DNA of 22,097 nucleotides from Archaeoglobaceae archaeon (GTDB lineage: Archaea > Halobacteriota > Archaeoglobi > Archaeoglobales > JdFR-42). Positions 10,377 through 17,467 of the stretch are shown here, piece after piece (within the stretch, counting starts at the first letter, position 1; each line of letters opens with the position of its first letter). Both the position numbers and the translations under genes were made by a program. The stretch is from assembly GCA_015523685.1 (NCBI GenBank), contig WAJW01000010.1, positions 1-22,097 of the forward strand, read 5' to 3'. The notes beneath the pieces are model-generated. The model was not told the origin of the DNA, ran no database searches, and worked only from the letters and a program-made list of their open reading frames with translations.

Positions 10377-10392
10377 TTAGGGACACCTAAAT
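10375..10392. promoter_or_regulatory. Iron-box-like operator (DtxR-type inverted repeat)
   Basis: The site is ATTTAGG-GACA-CCTAAAT, a perfect 7-bp inverted repeat around 4 bases. The TTAGG/CCTAA halves resemble those of bacterial DtxR/IdeR iron boxes. It overlaps two bases of the dtxR-feoA start codon, so bound repressor would cover the transcription start. The palindrome is seen in the sequence; its use by this regulator is inferred from gene context. Confidence 0.7.
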
Positions 10393-10695
10393 AAGTTGAA
10401 ACCACATCCATAAAAATTTTGTGGTGACTCCATGCGGTACACTGAGCATATACAGATTGAAAAAATTCAGGGCATAATGGATAGAATGTGAGAATTCAGG
10501 TGGAGATTAAAAATTATGGCATCAGAGTGTACAATATGGATTCTGGAAGGTGAACTTATCTGAAACTGATCTCTCAGAGATTGCAGTCTCCTCCAGATTT
10601 AATAAACCAGATCAGGATTGGGTTTTAAAGACTGAAGTTGAAAACTTCATCAATACCTCAAAAACATTATGTAAATCCCCTCTGCAATAGAGGTT
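10377..10695. other. Divergent intergenic region between the iron regulator and the rhodanese gene
   Basis: The left end holds the iron-box-like operator. Near the right end are a TATA-like run ATTATGTAAAT (10666-10676), 26 nt before the rhodanese ATG, and two small hairpins: GAAGTT/AACTTC (10634-10648) and CCTCT/AGAGG (10679-10693). The second hairpin abuts the start codon. The middle has no recognisable gene; a frame from GTG 10550 to TAG 10688 is open for 46 codons but matches nothing I know. Confidence 0.5.
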
Positions 10696-11079
10696 ATGAA
10701 ACCTCAGGTGATTCTGCTTTCACTGATGGCAGTGGCTGTGGCCATTGCTGGTTGCGGGGAGAAAACATCCGGCTACACAGATATTTCGGTCAAAAAAGCC
10801 AGAGAGCTCATTGAAGGGAGGAAGGTATTTCTACTTGATGTCCGAACGCCTCAGGAGTACTCATCGGGACATATAAAAGGTGCATATCTGATCCCCCTTC
10901 AGGAACTCGAAGACAGGTTAAACGAAATTCCAAAGGATCAAAAAATCCTTGTTTACTGCAGAACCGGTCACAGAAGTGCAATCGCTTCGCAAATTCTTGC
11001 GGAAAATGGGTTTGATGTTCTGAATATGAAGGGTGGCATTGTTGAGTGGATCAATAAAGGATATGAAGTTGTAAGATGA
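10696..11079 (+). CDS. Rhodanese-domain lipoprotein
   Basis: This 127-aa protein has a short hydrophobic signal ending in the lipobox AIAGC (Cys20), then a single rhodanese domain with LLDVRTPQEYSSGHIKGA and the active-site loop CRTGHRS (Cys88). The catalytic cysteine would carry a persulfide. The lipobox places the domain outside the membrane, so it probably handles sulfur or cyanide in the envelope and not cytoplasmic sulfur transfer. The TATA-like run 26 nt before ATG 10696 suggests a leaderless message. It is first of a probable three-gene unit with the YjbQ and methyltransferase genes. The next gene follows after 9 nt and is in the same reading frame, separated by the single stop TGA. 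The physiological substrate is unknown. Confidence 0.9.
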   Translation: MKPQVILLSLMAVAVAIAGCGEKTSGYTDISVKKARELIEGRKVFLLDVRTPQEYSSGHIKGAYLIPLQELEDRLNEIPKDQKILVYCRTGHRSAIASQILAENGFDVLNMKGGIVEWINKGYEVVR

Positions 11080-11088
11080 TCATCCTTT

Positions 11089-11508
11089 ATGCAGATAGAA
11101 TTTGTTGAGCTGGAGTTTGAGACAGGCGAGGAGGAAATAGATATAATAGACATAACTCAGAGCATCTACAGTGCTGTGGAATCCAGGGGTGACGGTTTTG
11201 TGAACATCTTTGTTCAGGGCTCAACCGGTGGAGTTACTGTGATGGAGTATGAAGACGGATTGAAACACGATCTTAAAAAAATGTTCGGCGAACTCATTCC
11301 AGTGGAAAGGGATTACAGACACAACAGAACATGGGGTGATGAAAATGGACATTCACATCTCAGGGCATCTCTTCTTAAACCATCCCTTACCATCCCCTTC
11401 AGAAATGGAATACCATTCCTGGGAACATGGCAGCAGGTTGTTGTTCTGGATTTTGACAACAAGAGAAGGAAAAGAAAGGTAATCATTCAGGTAATATGGA
11501 ATGAGTAA
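11089..11508 (+). CDS. YjbQ/UPF0047 family protein (secondary thiamine-phosphate synthase type)
   Basis: This 139-aa protein has the full UPF0047 layout: FVQGSTGGVTVMEYEDGL near residue 40, WGDENGHSHLRAS with the conserved His pair, then PSLTIPFRNG and FLGTWQQVVVLDFD. The family forms compact trimers, and some members can make thiamine phosphate in vitro, but its physiological role is unsettled. The usual HTT segment of bacterial members is GST here. ATG 11089 is 9 nt after the rhodanese stop and in the same frame. The methyltransferase gene starts about 25 nt after this gene ends, so the three are likely one transcript. Confidence 0.9.
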   Translation: MQIEFVELEFETGEEEIDIIDITQSIYSAVESRGDGFVNIFVQGSTGGVTVMEYEDGLKHDLKKMFGELIPVERDYRHNRTWGDENGHSHLRASLLKPSLTIPFRNGIPFLGTWQQVVVLDFDNKRRKRKVIIQVIWNE

Positions 11509-11533
11509 GATAACGGGTTGAAGGATGGTCAGC

Positions 11534-12124
11534 ATGTCGGAATACCGTGAATGGGATGAAATTTACAGAAGGCATTCAGTTGAAGATCTTCCATGGGAGA
11601 TGGGAAGACCGAGAGAGTATCTCGTGAAGCTTGTTGAAAGTGGTAAGGTTTCGCCCTGCAAAACCCTCGATCTTTGCTCCGGGGCGGGTACAAACCCCGT
11701 ATATCTGGCATCAAAGGGGTTCAGAGTTACCGGAATAGACATATCTGAAACTGCCATAGGTATGGCAGAAAAGAAGGCAGATGAGGCCGGAGTGATGGTT
11801 GAGTTTGTTCAGGGGAATTTCCTGAACCTGCCATTCAGGGAGGAGTTTGATTTTCTCGTGGACATAGGCTGTTTTCACAATGTCAGGGAAGAGGACAGAG
11901 AAAGATATCTTTCTGAAGTCCTCAGAGTTTTGAAAAAGGGCGGGAAATACTATCTCATGTGCTTCAGTGAAAGGAATGGAAAGGCATGGAATCATTTTTC
12001 CAGGGAGCAGATAGAGGAGATATTCAGGCCGTATTTCATTATACTCGACATGGAGCATTCTCGGTCTCTTGAAAATGATGGGATTGTCAGATATTTCTAC
12101 AACGTGCTGATGGAAAAAAGATGA
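11534..12124 (+). CDS. Class I SAM-dependent methyltransferase
   Basis: This soluble protein of about 196 aa has methyltransferase motif I in LDLCSGAGTNPVYLASKG and an acidic residue at the end of strand 2 in GIDISETAIGMAEKK. VQGNFLNLPF, FDFLVDIGCFHNV and a post-motif LRVLKKGGKYYLM follow. The pattern is nearest to small-molecule methyltransferases of the TehB/thiopurine type, which have a similar N-terminal WDEIYRR start. The acceptor cannot be told. Two in-frame ATGs are possible, 11525 and 11534; I chose the second because AAGGATGG then sits at a workable ribosome-binding distance. It is last in the rhodanese-YjbQ unit and converges with the membrane-protein gene 25 nt away. Confidence 0.88.
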   Translation: MSEYREWDEIYRRHSVEDLPWEMGRPREYLVKLVESGKVSPCKTLDLCSGAGTNPVYLASKGFRVTGIDISETAIGMAEKKADEAGVMVEFVQGNFLNLPFREEFDFLVDIGCFHNVREEDRERYLSEVLRVLKKGGKYYLMCFSERNGKAWNHFSREQIEEIFRPYFIILDMEHSRSLENDGIVRYFYNVLMEKR

Positions 12125-12149
12125 GTTGATGCATCTACTTCATGAGATT

Positions 12150-12563
12150 TCAGATGTTTAACTCTTTTCTGTGAACGAGAATCTTGTATATTACGTAGCC
12201 GATTATCATGCATATACCGAAGATGGAAAGGAATTCCCTGAAATTCGTTACGATCTCAGGATTGTTGTAAAGGTAGATGAGACCATATATCACGCTTATT
12301 GTGAGAAAGATGGAGATGGAGGAGAGAACGAGCCCTCCCACGATGGAGTACAGGTGAAGGGCACCCCTGTGCTCCACAACCACCGAGAAGGCAATGAAAT
12401 AAATTGCAAAGACAAAGATGAAATACTGATACGGAATTCTTATCAGATTTTCCGATGTGATCAGATAGTATATCCCGTAGGAGCTTGAGAGTATAACAGA
12501 TGCAAAGGAAACGGAGAAAATGAGAGAAATGACAAGATCTCTATAAAGATCATTCTGACTCAT
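12150..12563 (-). CDS. Predicted four-helix membrane protein
   Basis: I do not recognise the family. From ATG 12563 the product has 137 aa and four hydrophobic helices, at about residues 10-33, 45-62, 72-95 and 107-127, with a short basic tail (HRKELNI) that is probably cytoplasmic. No catalytic motif or cysteine pair is visible. I chose ATG 12563 because AGGAGA lies 11 nt upstream on the minus strand; a longer frame to 12632 would overlap the DUF371 gene. The 61-nt gap after DUF371 suggests that the two may be on one message. Function is unknown. Confidence 0.72.
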   Translation of the reverse strand: MSQNDLYRDLVISLIFSVSFASVILSSSYGIYYLITSENLIRIPYQYFIFVFAIYFIAFSVVVEHRGALHLYSIVGGLVLSSISIFLTISVIYGLIYLYNNPEIVTNFREFLSIFGICMIIGYVIYKILVHRKELNI

Positions 12564-12624
12564 GAATCTCTGTTCTCCTTTTAAAAATAAATTATTTTCT
12601 CCATTTATGGGAAGTGAAATCCAT

Positions 12625-13044
12625 TCAATCAACAGGAATTATGAGCATGTGAAGAACTGTCCCCTCATTTTTCAGTGCTGAGATAAATCTTCTGTCCAGA
12701 TCCCCTGCAGATTTATCCGCTTTTATGGCGAGGGTTCTTCCGCATACAAAATCACTTTTTCTCACAACGATATCATCCGGATGGGAAAACTCGAGGTCCT
12801 CATGCCCTCTTGCATATACAACCTCTTTAATGTTGATTCCGGGAATGACCAGCTCTATTCTGACTTTATTTCCCTGCCTTAGCCAGTCTTTAAGTTCTTC
12901 TGATATCCCATTGACCCCCCTCTCCGCAGAGACCCCGATTATGCAGTCCCCTCTGAGAGTCAGTTCTTTCTCCCTTGTTATCTCGAATGTCGTTCTGTGT
13001 TTTCCGGTGATGTTCGGGTGACCCCTCGCTTTTATTGTGTCCAT
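12625..13044 (-). CDS. DUF371 family protein
   Basis: This 139-aa protein belongs to an archaea-typical family of unknown function. Its marks are the opening IKARGHPNITGKHRTTFEIT, the block LTLRGDCIIGVSAERG, and DFVCGRTLAIKADKSAGDL, followed by a hydrophobic end (GTVLHMLIIPV). It looks soluble. Start 13044 (ATG) is favoured over the TTG one codon upstream; an A/T-rich element centred about 30 nt upstream suggests a leaderless transcript. It is divergent from the zinc-finger/cofD cassette, and both directions may use that element. Confidence 0.88.
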   Translation of the reverse strand: MDTIKARGHPNITGKHRTTFEITREKELTLRGDCIIGVSAERGVNGISEELKDWLRQGNKVRIELVIPGINIKEVVYARGHEDLEFSHPDDIVVRKSDFVCGRTLAIKADKSAGDLDRRFISALKNEGTVLHMLIIPVD

Positions 13045-13069
13045 CAAATCTCGAATACATACGGTAACA

Positions 13070-13080
13070 TTTAATTTATT
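13070..13080. promoter_or_regulatory. Shared TATA-like element between divergent leaderless genes
   Basis: The run TTTAATTTATT is TATA-like on both strands. It is centred about 27 nt before ATG 13101 (plus) and about 30 nt before ATG 13044 (minus). The whole gap is 56 bp and no other TATA candidate is seen in it, so one element may serve both directions. Confidence 0.45.
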
Positions 13081-13100
13081 TCCGGTTCATCCAGTACTGG

Positions 13101-13661
13101 ATGAGGGTTTACTGTGATGTATGCGGGGAAGAAACCCCTCACAGGCTGATAAGGAAAGAAAAATATCTCTACTCATGCAGGACATGTGGAACGGTGAGAG
13201 AGGTAAGGGAAAAGAAACCTCTGGAAATAAAGGCAATAGTGAGCAGTGGAGACAGATCATCGGTGGGAAAGGTAACATTAAATGACGGGGATATTCTGAA
13301 GGTAGGCGATGAGATAGTTGTCGAACTGCCCGACAGGGTCACTCTCGCAGAGATAACGTCAATTGAGTTGAAGGAGGGTAGGAGAGTTGAAGAATCCAGT
13401 GCCGGAAATGTGCAGGCTATATGGACAAGGGAGGTTGAGGAGGTCATACTCAGGGTTTCACTCCATAAAGGGCGTTATACGGAATCTGTAAGGATAAAGG
13501 TGCCGGGAGAAACGGTGTTCAGAGTGGATGGTATGATAAAAATTTCAGGAAAACAATACAGGATTACGGGAATTAAGACAGGGAAAAGAATGCTGAAATC
13601 TCCATCTCAGGAAGCGGTTGCAAAAGAGATCGTGAGGATATATGCAAGGCACGAGAATTAG
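13101..13661 (+). CDS. Zinc-finger protein, HVO_0476-like family
   Basis: This 186-aa protein opens with a zinc finger, CDVC (Cys5, Cys8) and CRTC (Cys26, Cys29), in a spacing that binds one zinc ion. A long beta-rich region (about 40-180) with a VGDEIVVELPDR segment follows. It fits the archaeal HVO_0476 family; the function is unknown, though the fold suggests RNA or protein binding. A TATA-like element 27 nt before ATG 13101 points to a leaderless start. Its last codons overlap the next gene by 20 nt, and cofD follows with a 4-nt overlap, so the three are one operon. Confidence 0.85.
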   Translation: MRVYCDVCGEETPHRLIRKEKYLYSCRTCGTVREVREKKPLEIKAIVSSGDRSSVGKVTLNDGDILKVGDEIVVELPDRVTLAEITSIELKEGRRVEESSAGNVQAIWTREVEEVILRVSLHKGRYTESVRIKVPGETVFRVDGMIKISGKQYRITGIKTGKRMLKSPSQEAVAKEIVRIYARHEN

Positions 13662-14583
13662 ATTGAGGGATTTTATCGAGACGATTGATGGATGGTTTTT
13701 CTCTGTCGCTGGATACGAGAACCATCCTAAAATAAAGGGTTTTTTGCGATACATACCTGATGATTCTGGAGACAGAATAAACAGATTTGGTAAGGGTAGA
13801 TTCAGAAAACTGATGTCTGATGAGGCCATCGAGTTTATAAAGAAGAATAAACCGGAATATGATGTTTCAGGCCTCCACATGGTTCCCCATGAGGATGTGG
13901 TTCGCCATTACAGCCCGGCAAGAATGCTATATCGAACCATGGCTGGAAACGACAGGTTGAGAAAGGTTGTGGGGTTTTTCCTCCCGGAGATTCCATTTCA
14001 CAAAATGGGCATTTCAGGTTCGTTGCTCATAGGAATGGAGAAAGAAACATCCGATATTGATTTTGTTGTGTACGGAAAATCATGGTTCAGGGCCAGAGAA
14101 AGGCTGAAGAGGTTTATGGGGCGTGAGGTTGAGGAACCCGATGAGGAAATATGGAAAACCATCTACAGAAAGAGAATGCCACCTCTCTCATTTGAGGAAT
14201 TTCTTCTCCATGAGAAGAGGAAGTTTATCAGGGGGGTTATAGATGGAACCTACTTCGATCTTCTCCACGTCAGAACCACCATGGACCATCCTGTGAGGGA
14301 GAAAAAAGGAGTTGTTCTGGGTGAGAAGAGGATCATGGCAAGGATTATTGACGATACGTACGCCTTCGATTACCCATCATTTTACAGGATACAGCATGAT
14401 GAGGTGGATGGCATTCTGTGCTTTACTCACACCTATGTGGGACAGGCCTTCAGGGGTGAGCTTGTGGAGGCAAAAGGGAAACTTGAGATCATTGAGGGGA
14501 AAAGATACCTTGTTGTCGGAACCACAAGAGAGGCGAAGGACGAGTACATAAAATCCCTGACCCTTCTGGAGGAATCAGGATGA
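13642..14583 (+). CDS. Predicted nucleotidyltransferase (COG1665 type)
   Basis: This 313-aa soluble protein has a Pol-beta-like nucleotidyltransferase motif: the GS pair (GISGSLLIG, about 123-130) followed by SDIDFVVYG with Asp138 and Asp140 as metal ligands. The N-terminal 110 residues and the C-terminal part (RIQHDEVDGILCFTHTYVG) are specific to this archaeal group, whose substrate is not known. ATG 13642 has TGAGGA just upstream and overlaps the zinc-finger gene by 20 nt; the stop overlaps cofD by 4 nt (ATGA). Tight coupling to cofD may reflect shared expression and not a shared pathway. Confidence 0.85.
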   Translation: MQGTRIRLRDFIETIDGWFFSVAGYENHPKIKGFLRYIPDDSGDRINRFGKGRFRKLMSDEAIEFIKKNKPEYDVSGLHMVPHEDVVRHYSPARMLYRTMAGNDRLRKVVGFFLPEIPFHKMGISGSLLIGMEKETSDIDFVVYGKSWFRARERLKRFMGREVEEPDEEIWKTIYRKRMPPLSFEEFLLHEKRKFIRGVIDGTYFDLLHVRTTMDHPVREKKGVVLGEKRIMARIIDDTYAFDYPSFYRIQHDEVDGILCFTHTYVGQAFRGELVEAKGKLEIIEGKRYLVVGTTREAKDEYIKSLTLLEESG

Positions 14584-15485
14584 GAGTCGTTTTTCTATCG
14601 GGCGGTACCGGTACCCCAAAGCTTCTCATGGGATTCAAGGAGGTCTTTCCGGAAGAAAAAATCAGTGTGATTGTCAACACGGCGGAAGATGTATGGGTTT
14701 CCGGGAATAGAGTATGTCCGGACATTGACTCCGTTATCTATGCCCTCTCGGGGAAGATAGATGAGGGGAAATGGTGGGGTGTTAAAGGCGATACCTTCAC
14801 CACACATACTGCATTGAAATCGATGGGTTTTGATGAAAAACTCATGATTGGAGATATGGACAGGGCGACACACATATTCAGAAGTGAATTGCTTAGAAAG
14901 GGCTTGAGTCTGACTGAAGCCACTGAAAGGTTATGCAGGGCTTTTATGATAAGGGCAGAAGTCCTTCCGATGACCGAGGATGATGTTTCCACATGGATTT
15001 TGACTCCTGAAGGTGAGATGCACTTCCAGGAGTTCTGGGTTGAGAAAAGGGGAGAACCTGAAGTCCTTGATGTGATTGTAAAGAACATGGATTCTGCTGA
15101 GCCAACGGAAAGGGTAAAAAAGTCCATTAAAAGAGCAGATGCGGTAATTATAGGACCGAGCAATCCCGTGACAAGCATAGGCCCAATATTAGAGCTTAAT
15201 GGAATAAAGAAAATGCTGAGAGAGAAGTTCGTGGTTGCTGTGAGTCCGTTTATTGGAGATAAACCCTTCAGCGGGCCTGCAGGGAAATTCATGCACGCAA
15301 GAGGTTTGAAACCCGATGTGCATGGTTTGAAGAAATTCTACGGTGATACCGTGAACATTTTCGTGATCCATAATGAGGAAGATCTATCCTCTCCCGACAC
15401 TGTGAAGGCGAATATCATCATGAAGAGCCGTGCAGATATGATTGCACTTGCCGAGAAAATCGCAGAAATAATACGGGATGCATGA
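14580..15485 (+). CDS. cofD: 2-phospho-L-lactate transferase CofD (coenzyme F420 biosynthesis)
   Basis: CofD joins activated 2-phospholactate (or phosphoenolpyruvate, depending on lineage) to the deazaflavin FO to give F420-0 (or its dehydro form) in the cytoplasm. All family blocks are present in 301 aa: FLSGGTGTPKLLMGF at the start, NTAEDVWVSGNRVCPDIDS, GDTFTTHTALKSMG, DMDRATHIFRSELL, MTEDDVSTWI, GPSNPVTSIGPIL and SPFIGDKPFSGPAGKFM. Length is normal. ATG 14580 overlaps the preceding stop and has GGAGGA about 8 nt upstream. Presence of cofD implies F420-dependent redox metabolism, as in methanogens, ANME or Archaeoglobales, but does not decide among them. Confidence 0.97.
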   Translation: MRVVFLSGGTGTPKLLMGFKEVFPEEKISVIVNTAEDVWVSGNRVCPDIDSVIYALSGKIDEGKWWGVKGDTFTTHTALKSMGFDEKLMIGDMDRATHIFRSELLRKGLSLTEATERLCRAFMIRAEVLPMTEDDVSTWILTPEGEMHFQEFWVEKRGEPEVLDVIVKNMDSAEPTERVKKSIKRADAVIIGPSNPVTSIGPILELNGIKKMLREKFVVAVSPFIGDKPFSGPAGKFMHARGLKPDVHGLKKFYGDTVNIFVIHNEEDLSSPDTVKANIIMKSRADMIALAEKIAEIIRDA

Positions 15486-15512
15486 GGAGTGCGGATGATA
15501 TAAAAACATAAA

Positions 15513-15520
15513 TTTTAAAT
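15513..15520 (+). promoter_or_regulatory. TATA-like element of the ClC gene
   Basis: TTTTAAAT lies about 38 nt before ATG 15555, which would give a short leader of about 12 nt. A second AT run (GATATAAAAA, about 15497-15506) is an alternative. Choice is by eye. Confidence 0.35.
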
Positions 15521-15554
15521 TTACATCTCAAATCAGATACAATGGTTTTTATCC

Positions 15555-17327
15555 ATGAAGATCGGTGAATATCTTCAGAAAACAATCGAGGAATTTCATG
15601 GGAGTCAGAGCATCAGATATATCGAGAGATGGACCGTTTTCGGCGTACTTACTGGTATAGCGGGTGGTGCCGGTGCCATAATATTTTATCTGCTTCTCAA
15701 CCTGGTGACCTCTGCAACGATATCCCAGTACATACCCCTCTCGGGAGGGGAGGCGTCTATCTTTCATTTCAATGTCTCAATTCCGAGATACATTCTACCC
15801 CTCATAACCGCCCTGGGTGGGTTGATTTCCGGAGTGATTGTCTTTTCTCTGGCCCCTGAGGCAGAGGGGCATGGAACGGATCAGGTGATAGATTCCTTTC
15901 ACAGGGGGAGAGGAATCATAAGGGGAAGGGTCCCCATCATAAAGACAATTGCCTCTGCCATCACCATAGGTACAGGAGGAAGTGCGGGCAGAGAAGGGCC
16001 AATAGCCCAGATAGGCGCCGGGTTCGGCTCTCTTATGGGCAGGTTATTTTCCCTCTCTGAAAGAGAAAGGAGAATACTGGTTATCTGTGGTGCCTCTGCG
16101 GGGATAGGGGCGATATTTAAGGCTCCGCTGGGTGGAGCAATCTTTGGTATTGAAGTTCTGTATAAGAGAGATTTTGAATTTGAGGCTCTCGTTCCGGCCT
16201 TCATATCTTCAATAGTCGCTTACACTGTGTTTTCGGCCTTTTTCGGCTGGCAGGTTAAGCACGTCTTCATAATACCCGATCTTTACATAAGCAGTCCTCT
16301 GGAGATCAATTTTTTTGCAATCCTGGGTATACTGAGCGGTTTTCTGGCCATATTCTATGTGAAAGTATTTTATGGAATGAGAAGATTTTTCAACCAGCTC
16401 GGAATTCCTCTGTGGGTTAAACCGGCCATAGGAGGATTTGCTGTTGGGTTGATCGGAATTTACTTCCCTCAGGTTCTGGGGGTGGGTTACGGATGGGTTC
16501 AGAAGGCCATATACGGTGAACTTCTGATTTCAACAATGGCCATAGTTGTCTTTCTCAAAATTATTTCAACAGCTCTCACCGTATCTTCAGGTGGCAGTGG
16601 AGGAGTTTTCGCTCCATCCCTTGTTGCGGGTGCAATGCTCGGCGGGTGGTTTGGATTCTCGATGATGATGCTGTTTCCAACCCTGATCTCCACTCCATCT
16701 GCATATGTACTGGTGGGGATGGCTGCATTCTTTTCCGGGGCAGCAAAGGTGCCGATCTCTTCGATAATCATGGTCACTGAGATGACAGGTGGTTATGAAT
16801 TGCTTCCACCTCTAATGCTTGCATCGGCCATTTCATATGTCATCTCAGGTGGATACAGCATATATGAAAAGCAGGTGAATTCAAGGCTTGATTCTCCTGT
16901 TCACAGAAGGGAAATGACCATAGATATTCTCGAGCAGGTTTACGTTAAGGATGCCATGAACGTTGATGTTGTCACTGTTACTCCCGAAACTCCCGTGTCT
17001 GAAGTGCTCGATATGGTCACAAAGACAGGCCATATAGGCTATCCTGTTGTGAGGGATGGTGAGCTTGTGGGTATAATAACCTTCGAGGATGTGGAAAAGA
17101 TACCTTTTGAAGAGAGAAAAAATGTTACTGTCGAAGAACTCATGACCACGAATATTGTTACAGCTTTCCCGGATGAGACCCTTGAAGAAGCTCTCAAAAA
17201 ACTCGTATCTTTCAGCATAGGAAGATTGCCCGTTGTGAGCAGGGACAATCCAAAGAAGCTAATAGGTATACTTACAAAGTCGGATATAATCAGGGCTCAT
17301 GCAAAGATCTCTCTTGAACAGGACTGA
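15555..17327 (+). CDS. ClC-family chloride channel/transporter with two CBS domains
   Basis: This 590-aa integral membrane protein has the ClC core at about residues 20-440 and two CBS domains at about 462-583 (VKDAMNVDVVTV and VEELMTTNIVTA open the two repeats). Selectivity-filter segments are EGHGTDQV (104-111), GREGP (145-149, with gating Glu147), GAIFKAPLGGAIFGIEV and GGSGGVFAPS. The CBS pair usually senses adenine nucleotides. The residue at the inner 'proton glutamate' place of E. coli ClC appears to be Val201 (GIEV, as in animal ClC channels), which favours channel-like conductance over Cl-/H+ exchange; this rests on my alignment by eye. It is monocistronic, with tRNA-Sec 49 nt downstream. 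Confidence 0.94.
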   Translation: MKIGEYLQKTIEEFHGSQSIRYIERWTVFGVLTGIAGGAGAIIFYLLLNLVTSATISQYIPLSGGEASIFHFNVSIPRYILPLITALGGLISGVIVFSLAPEAEGHGTDQVIDSFHRGRGIIRGRVPIIKTIASAITIGTGGSAGREGPIAQIGAGFGSLMGRLFSLSERERRILVICGASAGIGAIFKAPLGGAIFGIEVLYKRDFEFEALVPAFISSIVAYTVFSAFFGWQVKHVFIIPDLYISSPLEINFFAILGILSGFLAIFYVKVFYGMRRFFNQLGIPLWVKPAIGGFAVGLIGIYFPQVLGVGYGWVQKAIYGELLISTMAIVVFLKIISTALTVSSGGSGGVFAPSLVAGAMLGGWFGFSMMMLFPTLISTPSAYVLVGMAAFFSGAAKVPISSIIMVTEMTGGYELLPPLMLASAISYVISGGYSIYEKQVNSRLDSPVHRREMTIDILEQVYVKDAMNVDVVTVTPETPVSEVLDMVTKTGHIGYPVVRDGELVGIITFEDVEKIPFEERKNVTVEELMTTNIVTAFPDETLEEALKKLVSFSIGRLPVVSRDNPKKLIGILTKSDIIRAHAKISLEQD

Positions 17328-17344
17328 GTAGCTCAGGGAAAATG

Positions 17345-17352
17345 TTTAATAA
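17345..17352 (+). promoter_or_regulatory. TATA box of tRNA-Sec
   Basis: TTTAATAA ends 25 nt before the first base of the tRNA, the expected archaeal spacing, and is followed by a GC-mixed initiation region (TTGCAA). It shows that the tRNA has its own promoter after the ClC gene. Confidence 0.55.
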
Positions 17353-17376
17353 CTCCCCCATCATTCTCTCTTGCAA

Positions 17377-17463
17377 GGCGCCCAACACCGGAGTGGTCTC
17401 CGGCGTGGACTTCAAATCCACGAGCCCTTGACTGGGCTGGGGTTCGATTCCCCTTGGGCGCCG
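17377..17463 (+). tRNA. selC: tRNA-Sec (anticodon UCA)
   Basis: The cloverleaf has a perfect 9-bp acceptor stem (GGCGCCCAA with TTGGGCGCC), a 6-bp D stem (CCGGAG/CTCCGG) with a 4-nt TGGT loop, and a 6-bp-extended anticodon stem (CGTGGA/TCCACG). The loop CTTCAAA places the anticodon TCA at 17412-17414. A 5-bp long variable arm (AGCCC/GGGCT), a 4-bp T stem and a 7-nt T loop (TTCGATT) follow, then discriminator G73 at 17463. The 9+4 acceptor/T layout, long D stem with tiny loop, long variable arm and G73 are diagnostic for archaeal tRNA-Sec. It reads UGA for selenocysteine. CCA is not encoded. No intron is seen. Selenoprotein genes and the rest of the pathway are not in the window. Confidence 0.95.
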
Positions 17464-17467
17464 TAAA

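Noticed and set aside
10550..10690. 46-codon frame from GTG just before the rhodanese gene
   Set aside because: An open frame of this length is expected by chance; no ribosome-binding site of note and no recognisable family.
10679..10693. CCTCT/AGAGG hairpin abutting the rhodanese ATG, considered as a translational switch
   Set aside because: The AGAGG is only 2 nt from the ATG, too close to be a ribosome-binding site, and the TATA spacing suggests the transcript starts near the ATG, so the hairpin may not be in the mRNA.
12171..12488. 105-codon plus-strand frame
   Set aside because: Antisense to a gene encoding four clean membrane helices, and has no motif of its own.
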